Source: an uncultured Acidobacteriota bacterium
GTDB taxonomy: Bacteria > Acidobacteriota > Blastocatellia > Pyrinomonadales > Pyrinomonadaceae
NCBI GenBank assembly: GCA_902826385.1
Contig: CADEEU010000102.1
Span: 1 to 10,202 of the forward strand
Direction: 5' to 3'
Length of the DNA: 10,202 nucleotides
The translations under genes were made by a program, and so were the position numbers. Below the pieces are notes generated by a model, which was not told the DNA's origin, made no database searches, and saw only the letters and a list, made by a program, of their open reading frames with translations. Shown one piece after another: positions 1 through 6,394 of the stretch. Each line of letters opens with the position of its first letter. Position 1 is the stretch's first letter.

Positions 1-554
1 TCACCGGACACGCCGCGGCTGATTTCGTGCTCGGCTTCCCTTCCCTTTCGCAAAAAGTTTCGATCTTCCGACAGGTAAAGGTTTTTGGCAAGCTGCTGTG
101 TAGCGGTAGAGGCCCCGCGCTTAAAGCTCGGCAGCGGCGGAATCCATTCGTCTTCTCGGTTCGCACACTCTTTTATTGGCTGCCCCGCAGCCTTAGCTTC
201 GGCCTCGCATTCTTCCTTTGCTCCCTTTTCTCCTTCCCTTACGGCTTCGTCCCAGGCTTTCTCTATAGCGTCCCAATCGAAGCCGTTGTGCTCGAAAAAC
301 CGAGCATCCTCTCCCGCCAGAACCGCTCTCGCCAGATGCGGCGAAATCTGGTCCATCGGCATCCAGATCATAAACTTTCGCGGCTCGCGGTTCTCCGCTC
401 GCGCCTCGCTTAGACGATGTTCGATCATCGATGTAGTGACCGGATTCTCTGTTTTAAGGCTGGAAATGCCGGGAAACGTAATAACCTCATAAAGCGCCCA
501 AACGGCGATCGCTCCGACGAAAACAAGGAAGAGGATTTTGGTCCAACGCCACAT
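1..554 (-). CDS. mtgA: Monofunctional peptidoglycan glycosyltransferase (GT51), N-terminal part, cut by window edge
   Basis: The family polymerises lipid II into glycan strands on the outer face of the inner membrane. Reading leftward from the ATG at 554 gives 184 codons with no stop. Residues 3-22 form a hydrophobic signal anchor after a short basic start. GT51 motif 1 is at residues 81-91 (GEDARFFEHNG), with the likely catalytic Glu at 82. Motif 2 is at 146-158 (RGASTATQQLAKN). Motif 3 is at 169-174 (RKGREA). No transpeptidase domain can be judged because the gene runs off the window, but the short N-terminus and the AIEKA stretch resemble MtgA rather than class A PBPs. Two oddities: about 34 extra, highly charged residues (roughly 105-142) lie between motifs 1 and 2, and the usual Ile in STITQQ is Ala. 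After RKGREA the sequence departs from the expected LE..LSK pattern. No clear Shine-Dalgarno site precedes the ATG. A TATATT (601-596, minus) could be a -10 box, but it lacks a good -35. The gene is divergent from glgC. Confidence 0.86.
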   Translation of the reverse strand, partial: MWRWTKILFLVFVGAIAVWALYEVITFPGISSLKTENPVTTSMIEHRLSEARAENREPRKFMIWMPMDQISPHLARAVLAGEDARFFEHNGFDWDAIEKAWDEAVREGEKGAKEECEAEAKAAGQPIKECANREDEWIPPLPSFKRGASTATQQLAKNLYLSEDRNFLRKGREAEHEISRGVSG

Positions 555-651
555 AAAAGACTACTCGGCGACCGACGCCGGATATTTCGACTATTAATAT
601 ACGACATTTTCCCAAAACCCGTTCGGCCTATGTACAAGCGGTAGAAAACGC

Positions 652-680
652 TTGAAAACTAAAGTGGTTAGGGCTATTCT
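652..680 (+). promoter_or_regulatory. Probable sigma70-type promoter of glgC
   Basis: TTGAAA (652-657) and TATTCT (675-680) are separated by exactly 17 bases. The -35 matches the consensus at five of six positions and the -10 at four of six. Transcription would start near 687, giving a leader of about 29 bases before the glgC ATG at 716. It lies in the 161-base divergent gap between mtgA and glgC. This is inferred from sequence only. Confidence 0.5.
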
Positions 681-715
681 GAGAATGTCCCGTTCGTAAC
701 AATTCAACCGAGAAT

Positions 716-2011
716 ATGAGTCAAAACGATAATGTCGTTGCGGTTATACTAGGCGGTGGTGCAGGTTCAAGGCTCTTTCCGCTGACCCGCGACCGCTCAA
801 AACCTGCCGTTCCGCTGGGCGGAAAGTATCGTTTGATAGATGTACCAGTCTCTAACTGCATAAACTCGGACGTTACGCAGATCTTCGTTTTGACGCAATA
901 CAATTCTGCTTCGCTTAACCGGCACATATCGCGGACCTATCGATTTTCCAGCTTCTCTTCCGGATTTGTCGAAATACTCGCCGCGGAGCAAACAAAAGAC
1001 AGCCCGGATTGGTTCCAGGGCACGGCGGACGCAGTGCGACAGATATTGCCACACCTTCGCAGTTGGAATGTAAAGACGCTGCTCATCCTTTCGGGAGATC
1101 ATCTTTATCGAATGGATTACCGTAAATTTCTTGAGCGTCACTATTCGACCAACGCGGACGTGACGATCTCGGTAATACCCGCAAACCGTCATGACGCCGA
1201 AGGCTTTGGACTTTTAAAGACTGACGAAAAAGGTGCGATAGTCGAGTTCAAAGAAAAACCGAAAGACGAAGCTCTGGATGCCATGCGTGTCGATACAACC
1301 AGTTTCGGCCTGACTCCCGAGGAGTCAGAACGCCGGCCGTTTTTGGCTTCGATGGGCATTTACGTCTTCGATTATGCAAAGCTGATCGAGCTGTTAAAGG
1401 CCGACGAGTCTGCGGTCGATTTCGGCGGTGAGATAATTCCGGCCGCTATTAAAAACTACAATGTTCAGGCCCATCTCTTTAACGATTATTGGGAGGATAT
1501 CGGAACGATCCGGGCCTTTTTTCAGGCAAATCTCGACCTCGCCTCGCCGCTACCGAAATTCAATTTTTTTGATGCTGAATCGCCGATCTACACCCGAAGC
1601 CGCTATCTGCCGCCTTCGAAACTGCACGGTTGCGACATCGATAATTCGATGGTCAGCGAAGGCTGCATTATGAACGGTGTTTACGCGCGAAATTCGATAA
1701 TTGGTTTGAGGAGCCGACTTGATGTGGGCGTGCGCATCGAGGATTCGATCATTATGGGATCGGATTTTTTTGAGTCGATCGAAGAGATTAGGTCCAATCT
1801 CATCAAGGGACAGCCGCACATCGGTATCGGTGAAAACACAGTTGTCCGCCGTGCGATCATCGATAAAAATGTCAGGATCGGCAAGAACGTAAAGCTCGTA
1901 AACATACACGGTGTAGACCGAAAAGACGACGAGGAAGGTTGCTACTACATCCGCGAAGGAATCATCATCGTGCCAAAAAACGCAACGATCCGCGACGGAA
2001 CTGAGGTCTAG
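716..2011 (+). CDS. glgC: Glucose-1-phosphate adenylyltransferase (ADP-glucose pyrophosphorylase)
   Basis: GlgC makes ADP-glucose and pyrophosphate from glucose-1-phosphate and ATP in the cytoplasm, the committed and usually allosterically controlled step of bacterial glycogen synthesis. The 431-aa length is normal for the family. The nucleotide-binding loop is at residues 13-24 (GGGAGSRLFPLT), followed by KPAVPLGGKYRLID at 29-42. Other motifs are FQGTADAVRQ at 100-109, GDH at 127-129 (metal and catalytic Asp 128), EFKEKP at 177-182 (sugar-phosphate Lys 181) and YWEDIGTI at 258-265. Residues from about 295 to the end form the hexapeptide-type left-handed beta-helix, closing with PKNATIRDGT. 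The stretch AMRVDTT (189-195) and the C-terminal domain resemble the cyanobacterial/plant type more than the E. coli type. The ATG at 716 places the N-terminus correctly. Only a weak purine stretch (CCGAGAAT) precedes it. No glgA, glgB or glgX is adjacent, so the glycogen genes seem to be dispersed. Confidence 0.96.
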   Translation: MSQNDNVVAVILGGGAGSRLFPLTRDRSKPAVPLGGKYRLIDVPVSNCINSDVTQIFVLTQYNSASLNRHISRTYRFSSFSSGFVEILAAEQTKDSPDWFQGTADAVRQILPHLRSWNVKTLLILSGDHLYRMDYRKFLERHYSTNADVTISVIPANRHDAEGFGLLKTDEKGAIVEFKEKPKDEALDAMRVDTTSFGLTPEESERRPFLASMGIYVFDYAKLIELLKADESAVDFGGEIIPAAIKNYNVQAHLFNDYWEDIGTIRAFFQANLDLASPLPKFNFFDAESPIYTRSRYLPPSKLHGCDIDNSMVSEGCIMNGVYARNSIIGLRSRLDVGVRIEDSIIMGSDFFESIEEIRSNLIKGQPHIGIGENTVVRRAIIDKNVRIGKNVKLVNIHGVDRKDDEEGCYYIREGIIIVPKNATIRDGTEV

Positions 2012-2077
2012 ACTTGCCAATCGGCGCTCTCGCCATAATAATATTCGCAGTTTTTTAATTGCGGTCATCACGATCAC

Positions 2078-2124
2078 AACCTTCGAACTCGCTTTTGAGA
2101 TCGCAGCCGTTTTGCGAGAAGGTT
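2078..2124. repeat. Interrupted inverted repeat after glgC
   Basis: AACCTT (2078-2083) pairs with AAGGTT (2119-2124), and CTCGC (2088-2092) pairs with GCGAG (2114-2118). An asymmetric CGAA bulge separates the two arms on the left side, and the loop is about 21 bases. The structure lies 67 bases after the glgC stop, inside the 235-base gap before the nuclease gene. No immediate T-run follows on the plus strand (a TTTTT comes about 14 bases later), so it is at best a weak terminator of glgC. It could also be an operator or be chance. I see nothing else definite in this gap apart from the ribosome binding site at its end. Confidence 0.3.
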
Positions 2125-2234
2125 AACTCACTCCCAATTTTTCATTCGTTCCCCCAGATAAGCTGTCATAACCAAATCCGATACCGGCTTTATTCCGGCG
2201 AATCATGTGTGGTTCTGCCGTTACATTCAACTGC

Positions 2235-2241
2235 AAAGGAG
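2235..2241 (+). promoter_or_regulatory. Ribosome binding site that fixes a GTG start for the nuclease gene
   Basis: AAAGGAG at 2235-2241 lies five bases before the GTG at 2247. The in-frame ATG at 2205 has no such site and would put 14 unrelated residues ahead of the basic n-region of the signal peptide. The GTG is therefore the better start. Confidence 0.7.
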
Positions 2242-2246
2242 AATCT

Positions 2247-3632
2247 GTGAACAAAAAGAAACTGGCGATCTATATTTGCGTCGCGGTGCTTGCGGGCCTA
2301 TGCGCTTTTGTTTTTGTTACCGACCGATCGAAAGCGGCGACGATTCTGAACGAAGGTTTCGAGGCGGGCGGAAAATCGGCATACGCCGCCGCAAACGTTA
2401 CGCTCGGAACCGGAAGCTGGAACTTGAGTGAAGCCCTCACCGGCAACACATCCAGCGACCGCAAGACCGGCTCTTATTCGGCCCGCGTACGCGAAACGGG
2501 ACGGGTACGAATGAACTTTAATGTTTCAAGCGCTGGAACGGTTTCGGTACAGCATGCCAAATACGGCACCGACGGGACGAGCACGTGGGAGATTTGGAGG
2601 TCGACCAACAACGGATCGACGTGGTCAAAGGTCGGCTCGACCATTACCACGAGTTCGACAAGCCTGACGACGGCAACCTTCAGCGTAAACAACGCCGGTG
2701 CGATACGCTTCGAGTTTCGCAAGGTCTCAGGCGGCGCTAATCGCATCAACTTTGACAACATAACCGTCACGGATTACGTAGCAGCAACGCCTACTCCGAC
2801 ACCGACCGCAACTCCGCCTCCATCGTCGAATGTTCACCTGACTATGGGCAATCCTTCGGCCGCCGTCACTAACACAAGTTTTCCGAGCAACTATCTGATG
2901 GAGAAATCGACCTACGCGCTGTCGTATCATCGCGACGACCGGCGTCCCAACTGGGTCTCCTGGCATTTGGATTCTTCGTGGCTTGGTTCGACTCCGCGAC
3001 AGGACGATTTCCGCTCGGACACTACGCTTCCCGCCGGCTGGTATCGAGTACTTTCCACCGACTATTCAGGATCCGGATACGACCGCGGCCACATGTGTCC
3101 GTCGGGCGACCGAACGCGGACCGTCGCGGAAAATTCGTCCACGTTCCTGATGACAAACATGATCCCGCAGGCGCCTGACAACAATCAGCAAGCGTGGGCC
3201 AGCCTCGAAAGCTATTGCCGTACGCTGGCAAATCAGGGCAACGAGCTGTACATAATCTCCGGCGGCGATGGGATAAGCGGCTTCATCGGCAGCGGTGTGA
3301 TCGCACTTCCGACCACTACCTGGAAAGTGATAATGGTGCTGCCCAGCGGAGCCAACGACGTTTCGCGGGTTAACACCTCAACCCGACTGATCGCCGTCAG
3401 TATGCCGAATCAAAACGGCATCAGCAGCGACTGGCGAAGCTTCCGCGTCAGCGTCGATCAGGTCGAGTCAATAACCGGATACGATTTCTTTTCGAATGTT
3501 CCGGTGTCGATCCAGAATCAGATCGAATCGCTGGTCGACGTTCAGCGCATCGCCGAGTCTGAGATCGAACTCGATAAATACGCCATCGCCGAAATCGAAG
3601 CAGAAAGAAAGTACAATCCACGAAAGCGTTGA
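2247..3632 (+). CDS. Secreted DNA/RNA non-specific endonuclease (NucA/Serratia nuclease family)
   Basis: Likely an exported, metal-dependent nuclease that degrades DNA and RNA outside the cytoplasm. With the GTG start it has 461 residues. NKKK (2-5) followed by a hydrophobic stretch (about 6-25) makes a signal peptide or anchor. Residues 32-177 form a beta-rich, Ser/Thr/Gly-rich domain ending in NFDNITVTDY, probably a jelly-roll or adhesion module. A Thr/Pro linker follows at about 181-193 (TPTPTPTATPPP). The nuclease domain then runs from about 197 to 425. It carries DRGH at 279-282 (general base His 282) and NMIPQAPDNNQ from 304. Asn 304, Asn 313 and Glu 321 match the spacing of Asn110, Asn119 and Glu127 of Serratia nuclease, so the active site looks intact. 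A charged tail ends the protein. It seems to be transcribed alone and converges on the VWFA gene at 4968-3691. No immunity or inhibitor gene is adjacent, which favours scavenging or eDNA turnover over a toxin role (inference). Confidence 0.92.
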   Translation: MNKKKLAIYICVAVLAGLCAFVFVTDRSKAATILNEGFEAGGKSAYAAANVTLGTGSWNLSEALTGNTSSDRKTGSYSARVRETGRVRMNFNVSSAGTVSVQHAKYGTDGTSTWEIWRSTNNGSTWSKVGSTITTSSTSLTTATFSVNNAGAIRFEFRKVSGGANRINFDNITVTDYVAATPTPTPTATPPPSSNVHLTMGNPSAAVTNTSFPSNYLMEKSTYALSYHRDDRRPNWVSWHLDSSWLGSTPRQDDFRSDTTLPAGWYRVLSTDYSGSGYDRGHMCPSGDRTRTVAENSSTFLMTNMIPQAPDNNQQAWASLESYCRTLANQGNELYIISGGDGISGFIGSGVIALPTTTWKVIMVLPSGANDVSRVNTSTRLIAVSMPNQNGISSDWRSFRVSVDQVESITGYDFFSNVPVSIQNQIESLVDVQRIAESEIELDKYAIAEIEAERKYNPRKR

Positions 3633-3652
3633 TGAAGTAAGAAAAGTGGGAA

Positions 3653-3675
3653 AAGAGGTCGCTCGGCGGCCTCTT
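3653..3675. terminator. Bidirectional intrinsic terminator between convergent genes
   Basis: A 10-bp stem, AAGAGGTCGC (3653-3662) with GCGGCCTCTT (3666-3675), has one T-G wobble and a TCG loop. It sits 20 bases after the nuclease stop and 15 bases beyond the stop of the minus-strand VWFA gene. The T-run is better in the minus direction (CTCTTTTCCC) than in the plus direction (CTCTTGTTCTG), so it probably serves the VWFA gene best and both genes in part. Confidence 0.65.
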
Positions 3676-3690
3676 GTTCTGTGACAAAAA

Positions 3691-4968
3691 CTATTGGCTG
3701 CTGGTCAGGTTGGTCTGCAATTTGGTCTTTTGGGGAACAACGTATGTGTCTCTCGCCCTTACGGCTAGATTTTCGCGGTTGACCCGGACCTTTATTTTCC
3801 GGGTTTTGCCGGGCTCGCCTTCATCGGTCGGATAGTAACCGATGCTGTAAAACTCGCGAAGCTCGCTGGCAATTCGTGCAAAGGCAGCGTTCAGGTTTCC
3901 GTAAGACGAAGCGACATTTACGCGACCACCGGTACGCAGTGCGAGTTGATCCAAAAACTCCTCGGCGAACCTGTACTCATCTGCTGTAGTCCCACGTTCG
4001 CCTGGCGAACTGATCGGCGGACGGCTCGGCGGTAAAGTCGAAGGGTCGTTACGCTGATCGCGTTCGGGAAAATCTCTTGGGTCCTGGGTTCGGGACGTCC
4101 TTCGCGTCGGAATCGGAAAAGGAAAATTGGTCGGGATACCGGTTGGAGAACCAGTAGGAATGGTCGTTCCTTTATCCGGTGTCGGCAATCCCGGTGGAAC
4201 GACAATCGGAGGATTTCGCTTCATCGATTGAACATCGGCGTAAGTGTCGTAACGGATCGGATATATCAACGCGTCCAATTCCATTGCGTCGCGAAGATTG
4301 TCGATATCGTGTGACTTTCGGCTGGTCGTATCTACGCCGTCGGTAAACAAAACAATGGCTTTGCGACCCTGAATCGACCGCAGCCGTGAGTTCATGGTCA
4401 GATCGACAGCTTCGTAAAGGCTTGTACCGGTCGAGATTTTAGTGCTTCGAATTGCTGAGTAGATCCGTTGGCGGTCGGACGTAGCCTCGCACAACATATG
4501 GACTTCTTCGTCGAAGGAGATGACCAGCACTTTGTCCTCCGGCCTAAGCTGGTTGATAAAGGCGATCGCAGCATTCTGTATCTCATCGATCTTAAACGTC
4601 GCCGAATAACTCATGTCCAGGACGAGCGCCACCGTAAACGGTTGTGCCTCGTTCGAAAAATAGGCCAGATCCTGCGACACGCCATCCTCGAAGATCGAAA
4701 AATCCGCCTTTGTCAGCCCGCCTATGAAGCGGTTCTTGCGGTCCATGACCCTAACAGGCACCGTCACGAGCTTGGTATCGACGGAAACTACCTCTTCGTC
4801 GACCTCGGCGTCTTCCTCGACTGGTGGAGGCGTTGGTTTAGGCTCAGCCGCTCTTTGATTGGGTTTTTCGTTGGATGGCGCGGGAACGACCCTGCGGGAC
4901 TGAGCTTGAACGATCAAACCCGGCCCACACAAGGCCGTAAGAACAAGTGTCAAAATAAGTTTCCTCAT
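3691..4968 (-). CDS. Secreted VWFA-domain protein, acidobacterial type (downstream copy)
   Basis: A 425-aa exported protein of the 'VWFA-related acidobacterial domain' family, whose function is unknown. VWA domains usually bind metal and mediate protein-protein contacts. A signal peptide spans about 1-22, with possible cleavage at VQA/QS. A Pro/Glu-rich linker covers about 26-60. Strands VDTKLVTVPVRVMDR and the DFSIFEDG segment (63-95) come before the VWA domain. The MIDAS motif DMSYS at 118-122, Thr 182 in GTSLYEAVD and Asp 210 in FTDGVD look complete. Residues 243-329 form a Pro/Thr/Arg-rich, low-complexity insert. The fold resumes at EYRFAEEFLDQLALRTGG and ends in the family's typical SIGYYP...KIKVRV region (375-395). 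The ATG at 4968 is right at the signal peptide but has no clear Shine-Dalgarno site. It lies 78 bases downstream of a paralogue in the same direction, which suggests a tandem duplication and possibly shared transcription. Confidence 0.9.
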   Translation of the reverse strand: MRKLILTLVLTALCGPGLIVQAQSRRVVPAPSNEKPNQRAAEPKPTPPPVEEDAEVDEEVVSVDTKLVTVPVRVMDRKNRFIGGLTKADFSIFEDGVSQDLAYFSNEAQPFTVALVLDMSYSATFKIDEIQNAAIAFINQLRPEDKVLVISFDEEVHMLCEATSDRQRIYSAIRSTKISTGTSLYEAVDLTMNSRLRSIQGRKAIVLFTDGVDTTSRKSHDIDNLRDAMELDALIYPIRYDTYADVQSMKRNPPIVVPPGLPTPDKGTTIPTGSPTGIPTNFPFPIPTRRTSRTQDPRDFPERDQRNDPSTLPPSRPPISSPGERGTTADEYRFAEEFLDQLALRTGGRVNVASSYGNLNAAFARIASELREFYSIGYYPTDEGEPGKTRKIKVRVNRENLAVRARDTYVVPQKTKLQTNLTSSQ

Positions 4969-5046
4969 CGCAGGGACACGAGAACTACGTCGAGTATACG
5001 ATGCCTGACGTTCGTCGAAAAGATGCTCTGGGATAAAACTTCAATC

Positions 5047-6288
5047 TTATATTCCGGCCCGGTTATTGTTCTGGCCGACAATATAGCTGTTTTTGGCACG
5101 GACGATCAGATTAGGACGCATCACGCGTACTTTTATCTGCTTACGATCGCCGACCTGGCCGACCTTTTCCGGATAGTATCCGAGCGAATATTGTCGACGA
5201 AGCTCTTCGGCAATTCCGGTAAAGGCGACGTCCAGATTGCCGGTCGAGTCGGCTTCGAAATTCCGTCCGCCGCTGTTTTGGGCAAGTGTTTCCAGGTATT
5301 TGCGGCCGTTCTCATATTCCGCAGACGAACCACCGCCGCCGCCAGCACCGCCGCCACCGCCGGCCGGTGGAAATGTACCGCCGCCCAGAATTATGCCGAT
5401 AATTCCGCCAAGATTTCCGCCGCCTCCGCCTCTTCTGCGGCGCGGAAACGGATTGCCGCCTCGGTTGCCGCCCCAACCGCCGTTGCCCAGCGTGTCACGC
5501 TGGGTGTTGTACCTGATCGGGTAGAACAACGCGTCGACTTCTTCAACATCGGCGATCGTGCTTTGATAGTTCGCTCGTCTGGAGGTTGTATCGACGCCGT
5601 CGGTGAAAAGGACGACCGCCTTTCGGCCCTGTATTTTCGAAAGTTCGCGGTTTATGACCTGGTCGACAGCTTCGTAAAGACTTGTGCCATCACCGAACTG
5701 GGCCTGATTGATAGCGTATCTAAGCGTTCGCTTGTCGTTTGTCGGCTGGCACAAAACACGTACGCGGTCGTCAAAAGACATGACCATAACGCGGTCGTTT
5801 GGCCGCAATTGTTCGACAAACGTCATCGCCGCTGTGTGGATTTCGTCGATCCGAAACGCCGTGGACGGGCTGACGTCGATCATCAAAACCACGGTAAACG
5901 GCTGTTCGACTGAAAGAAAGTAATCGACCTTTTGCTCGATACCGTTCTCGAAAATGCGAAAATCCCGCTGCTCGAGGCCAGATACAAAGCGACCTTCGCG
6001 GTCGAGCACGGAAACCGGCATCGTAATCAAGTTGGTCTCGACCTTTATGATCTCGGAGCTGTCGTCGATTGCCTGCGGAGTAGGGGTCGGAGCAGGCCGT
6101 TTGGCCGTGTCGCCGACCAGGACCGGCGGGCCGCTTCGCCGTGTAGTAGGTTCAGGCTCATCGCCCTGGAAAACCGGCGGGGCCGGCGTTGGGGCAACGC
6201 GCGGGCGTGTGGACGTGCCGCCCTGGGCAAGCGTCGAAGCCGCCGCAACCCCAATAAGCATGAAAACGGTCAGATAGCGTTTCATCAT
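5047..6288 (-). CDS. Secreted VWFA-domain protein, acidobacterial type (upstream copy)
   Basis: Paralogue of the adjacent VWFA gene, 413 aa, same family of unknown function. A signal peptide spans about 1-21, with a likely cleavage site at STLA/QGG. A Pro/Thr-rich linker covers about 26-75. The order then matches the sister protein: NLITMPVSVLDREGRFV, FRIFENG, MIDAS DVSPS at 138-142, GTSLYEAVD with Thr 202, and FTDGVD with Asp 230. An insert of about 60 residues (263-322), rich in Gly with an RRRR patch, sits where the sister has a Pro/Thr/Arg-rich insert. The C-terminal YSLGYYP...KQIKVRVMRPNLIVRAK closes the family domain. The start is GTG-ATG-ATG at 6291, 6288 and 6285. GGAG at 6300-6297 is 5, 8 and 11 bases from these, and I chose the middle one. 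The gene follows the serine hydrolase by about 100 bases on the same strand. I found no terminator or convincing promoter in that gap. Confidence 0.9.
   Translation of the reverse strand: MMKRYLTVFMLIGVAAASTLAQGGTSTRPRVAPTPAPPVFQGDEPEPTTRRSGPPVLVGDTAKRPAPTPTPQAIDDSSEIIKVETNLITMPVSVLDREGRFVSGLEQRDFRIFENGIEQKVDYFLSVEQPFTVVLMIDVSPSTAFRIDEIHTAAMTFVEQLRPNDRVMVMSFDDRVRVLCQPTNDKRTLRYAINQAQFGDGTSLYEAVDQVINRELSKIQGRKAVVLFTDGVDTTSRRANYQSTIADVEEVDALFYPIRYNTQRDTLGNGGWGGNRGGNPFPRRRRGGGGGNLGGIIGIILGGGTFPPAGGGGGAGGGGGSSAEYENGRKYLETLAQNSGGRNFEADSTGNLDVAFTGIAEELRRQYSLGYYPEKVGQVGDRKQIKVRVMRPNLIVRAKNSYIVGQNNNRAGI
5323..5487. repeat. GCC/GGC-rich low-complexity coding segment
   Basis: This stretch reads as runs of CCGCC on the plus strand and encodes the Gly-rich insert of the upstream VWFA protein on the minus strand. 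Runs of five Gly recur, with a short hydrophobic island (LGGIIGIILGGG) between them. Such tracts are prone to slippage, so insert length may vary between strains. This is inference from the base composition. Confidence 0.5.
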
Positions 6289-6296
6289 CACCGAGT

Positions 6297-6300
6297 CTCC
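6297..6300 (-). promoter_or_regulatory. Shine-Dalgarno site of the upstream VWFA gene
   Basis: GGAG on the minus strand precedes three consecutive possible start codons (GTG, ATG, ATG). The spacing of 8 bases to the ATG at 6288 is the most usual, but the GTG at 6291 has the same 5-base spacing as the nuclease gene in this window. Confidence 0.5.
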
Positions 6301-6394
6301 GTTTTTGACAAGATACTTTGGGGAAAGCGCTCGTTTTGATTACGAATCTATATGACGCGTTGCTAACTAATTTTGGCGGAAAATTGTTGGAGTT

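Noticed and set aside
27..492. Plus-strand open frames of 128 and 135 codons
   Set aside because: They are shadows of the MtgA gene, which reads on the minus strand with all GT51 motifs and runs off the window edge.
2205..2246. ATG at 2205 as start of the nuclease gene
   Set aside because: It lacks a Shine-Dalgarno site and adds 14 residues before the signal peptide, whereas AAAGGAG is well placed for the GTG at 2247.
2247..3632. Nuclease as a toxin of a contact-dependent or polymorphic toxin system
   Set aside because: It has its own signal peptide and beta-rich domain, with no delivery domain (VgrG, RHS, CdiA or similar), and no small immunity gene follows it.
5323..5487. CCGCC-rich tract as a possible tandem DNA repeat or CRISPR-like array
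   Set aside because: There are no regular repeat units or spacers. It is simply runs of Gly codons in the upstream VWFA gene.
4468..5913. A 481-codon open frame on the plus strand across both VWFA genes
   Set aside because: It is antisense to two well-supported genes, crosses their boundary, has no domain or signal I recognise, and is explained by the codon bias of the minus-strand genes.
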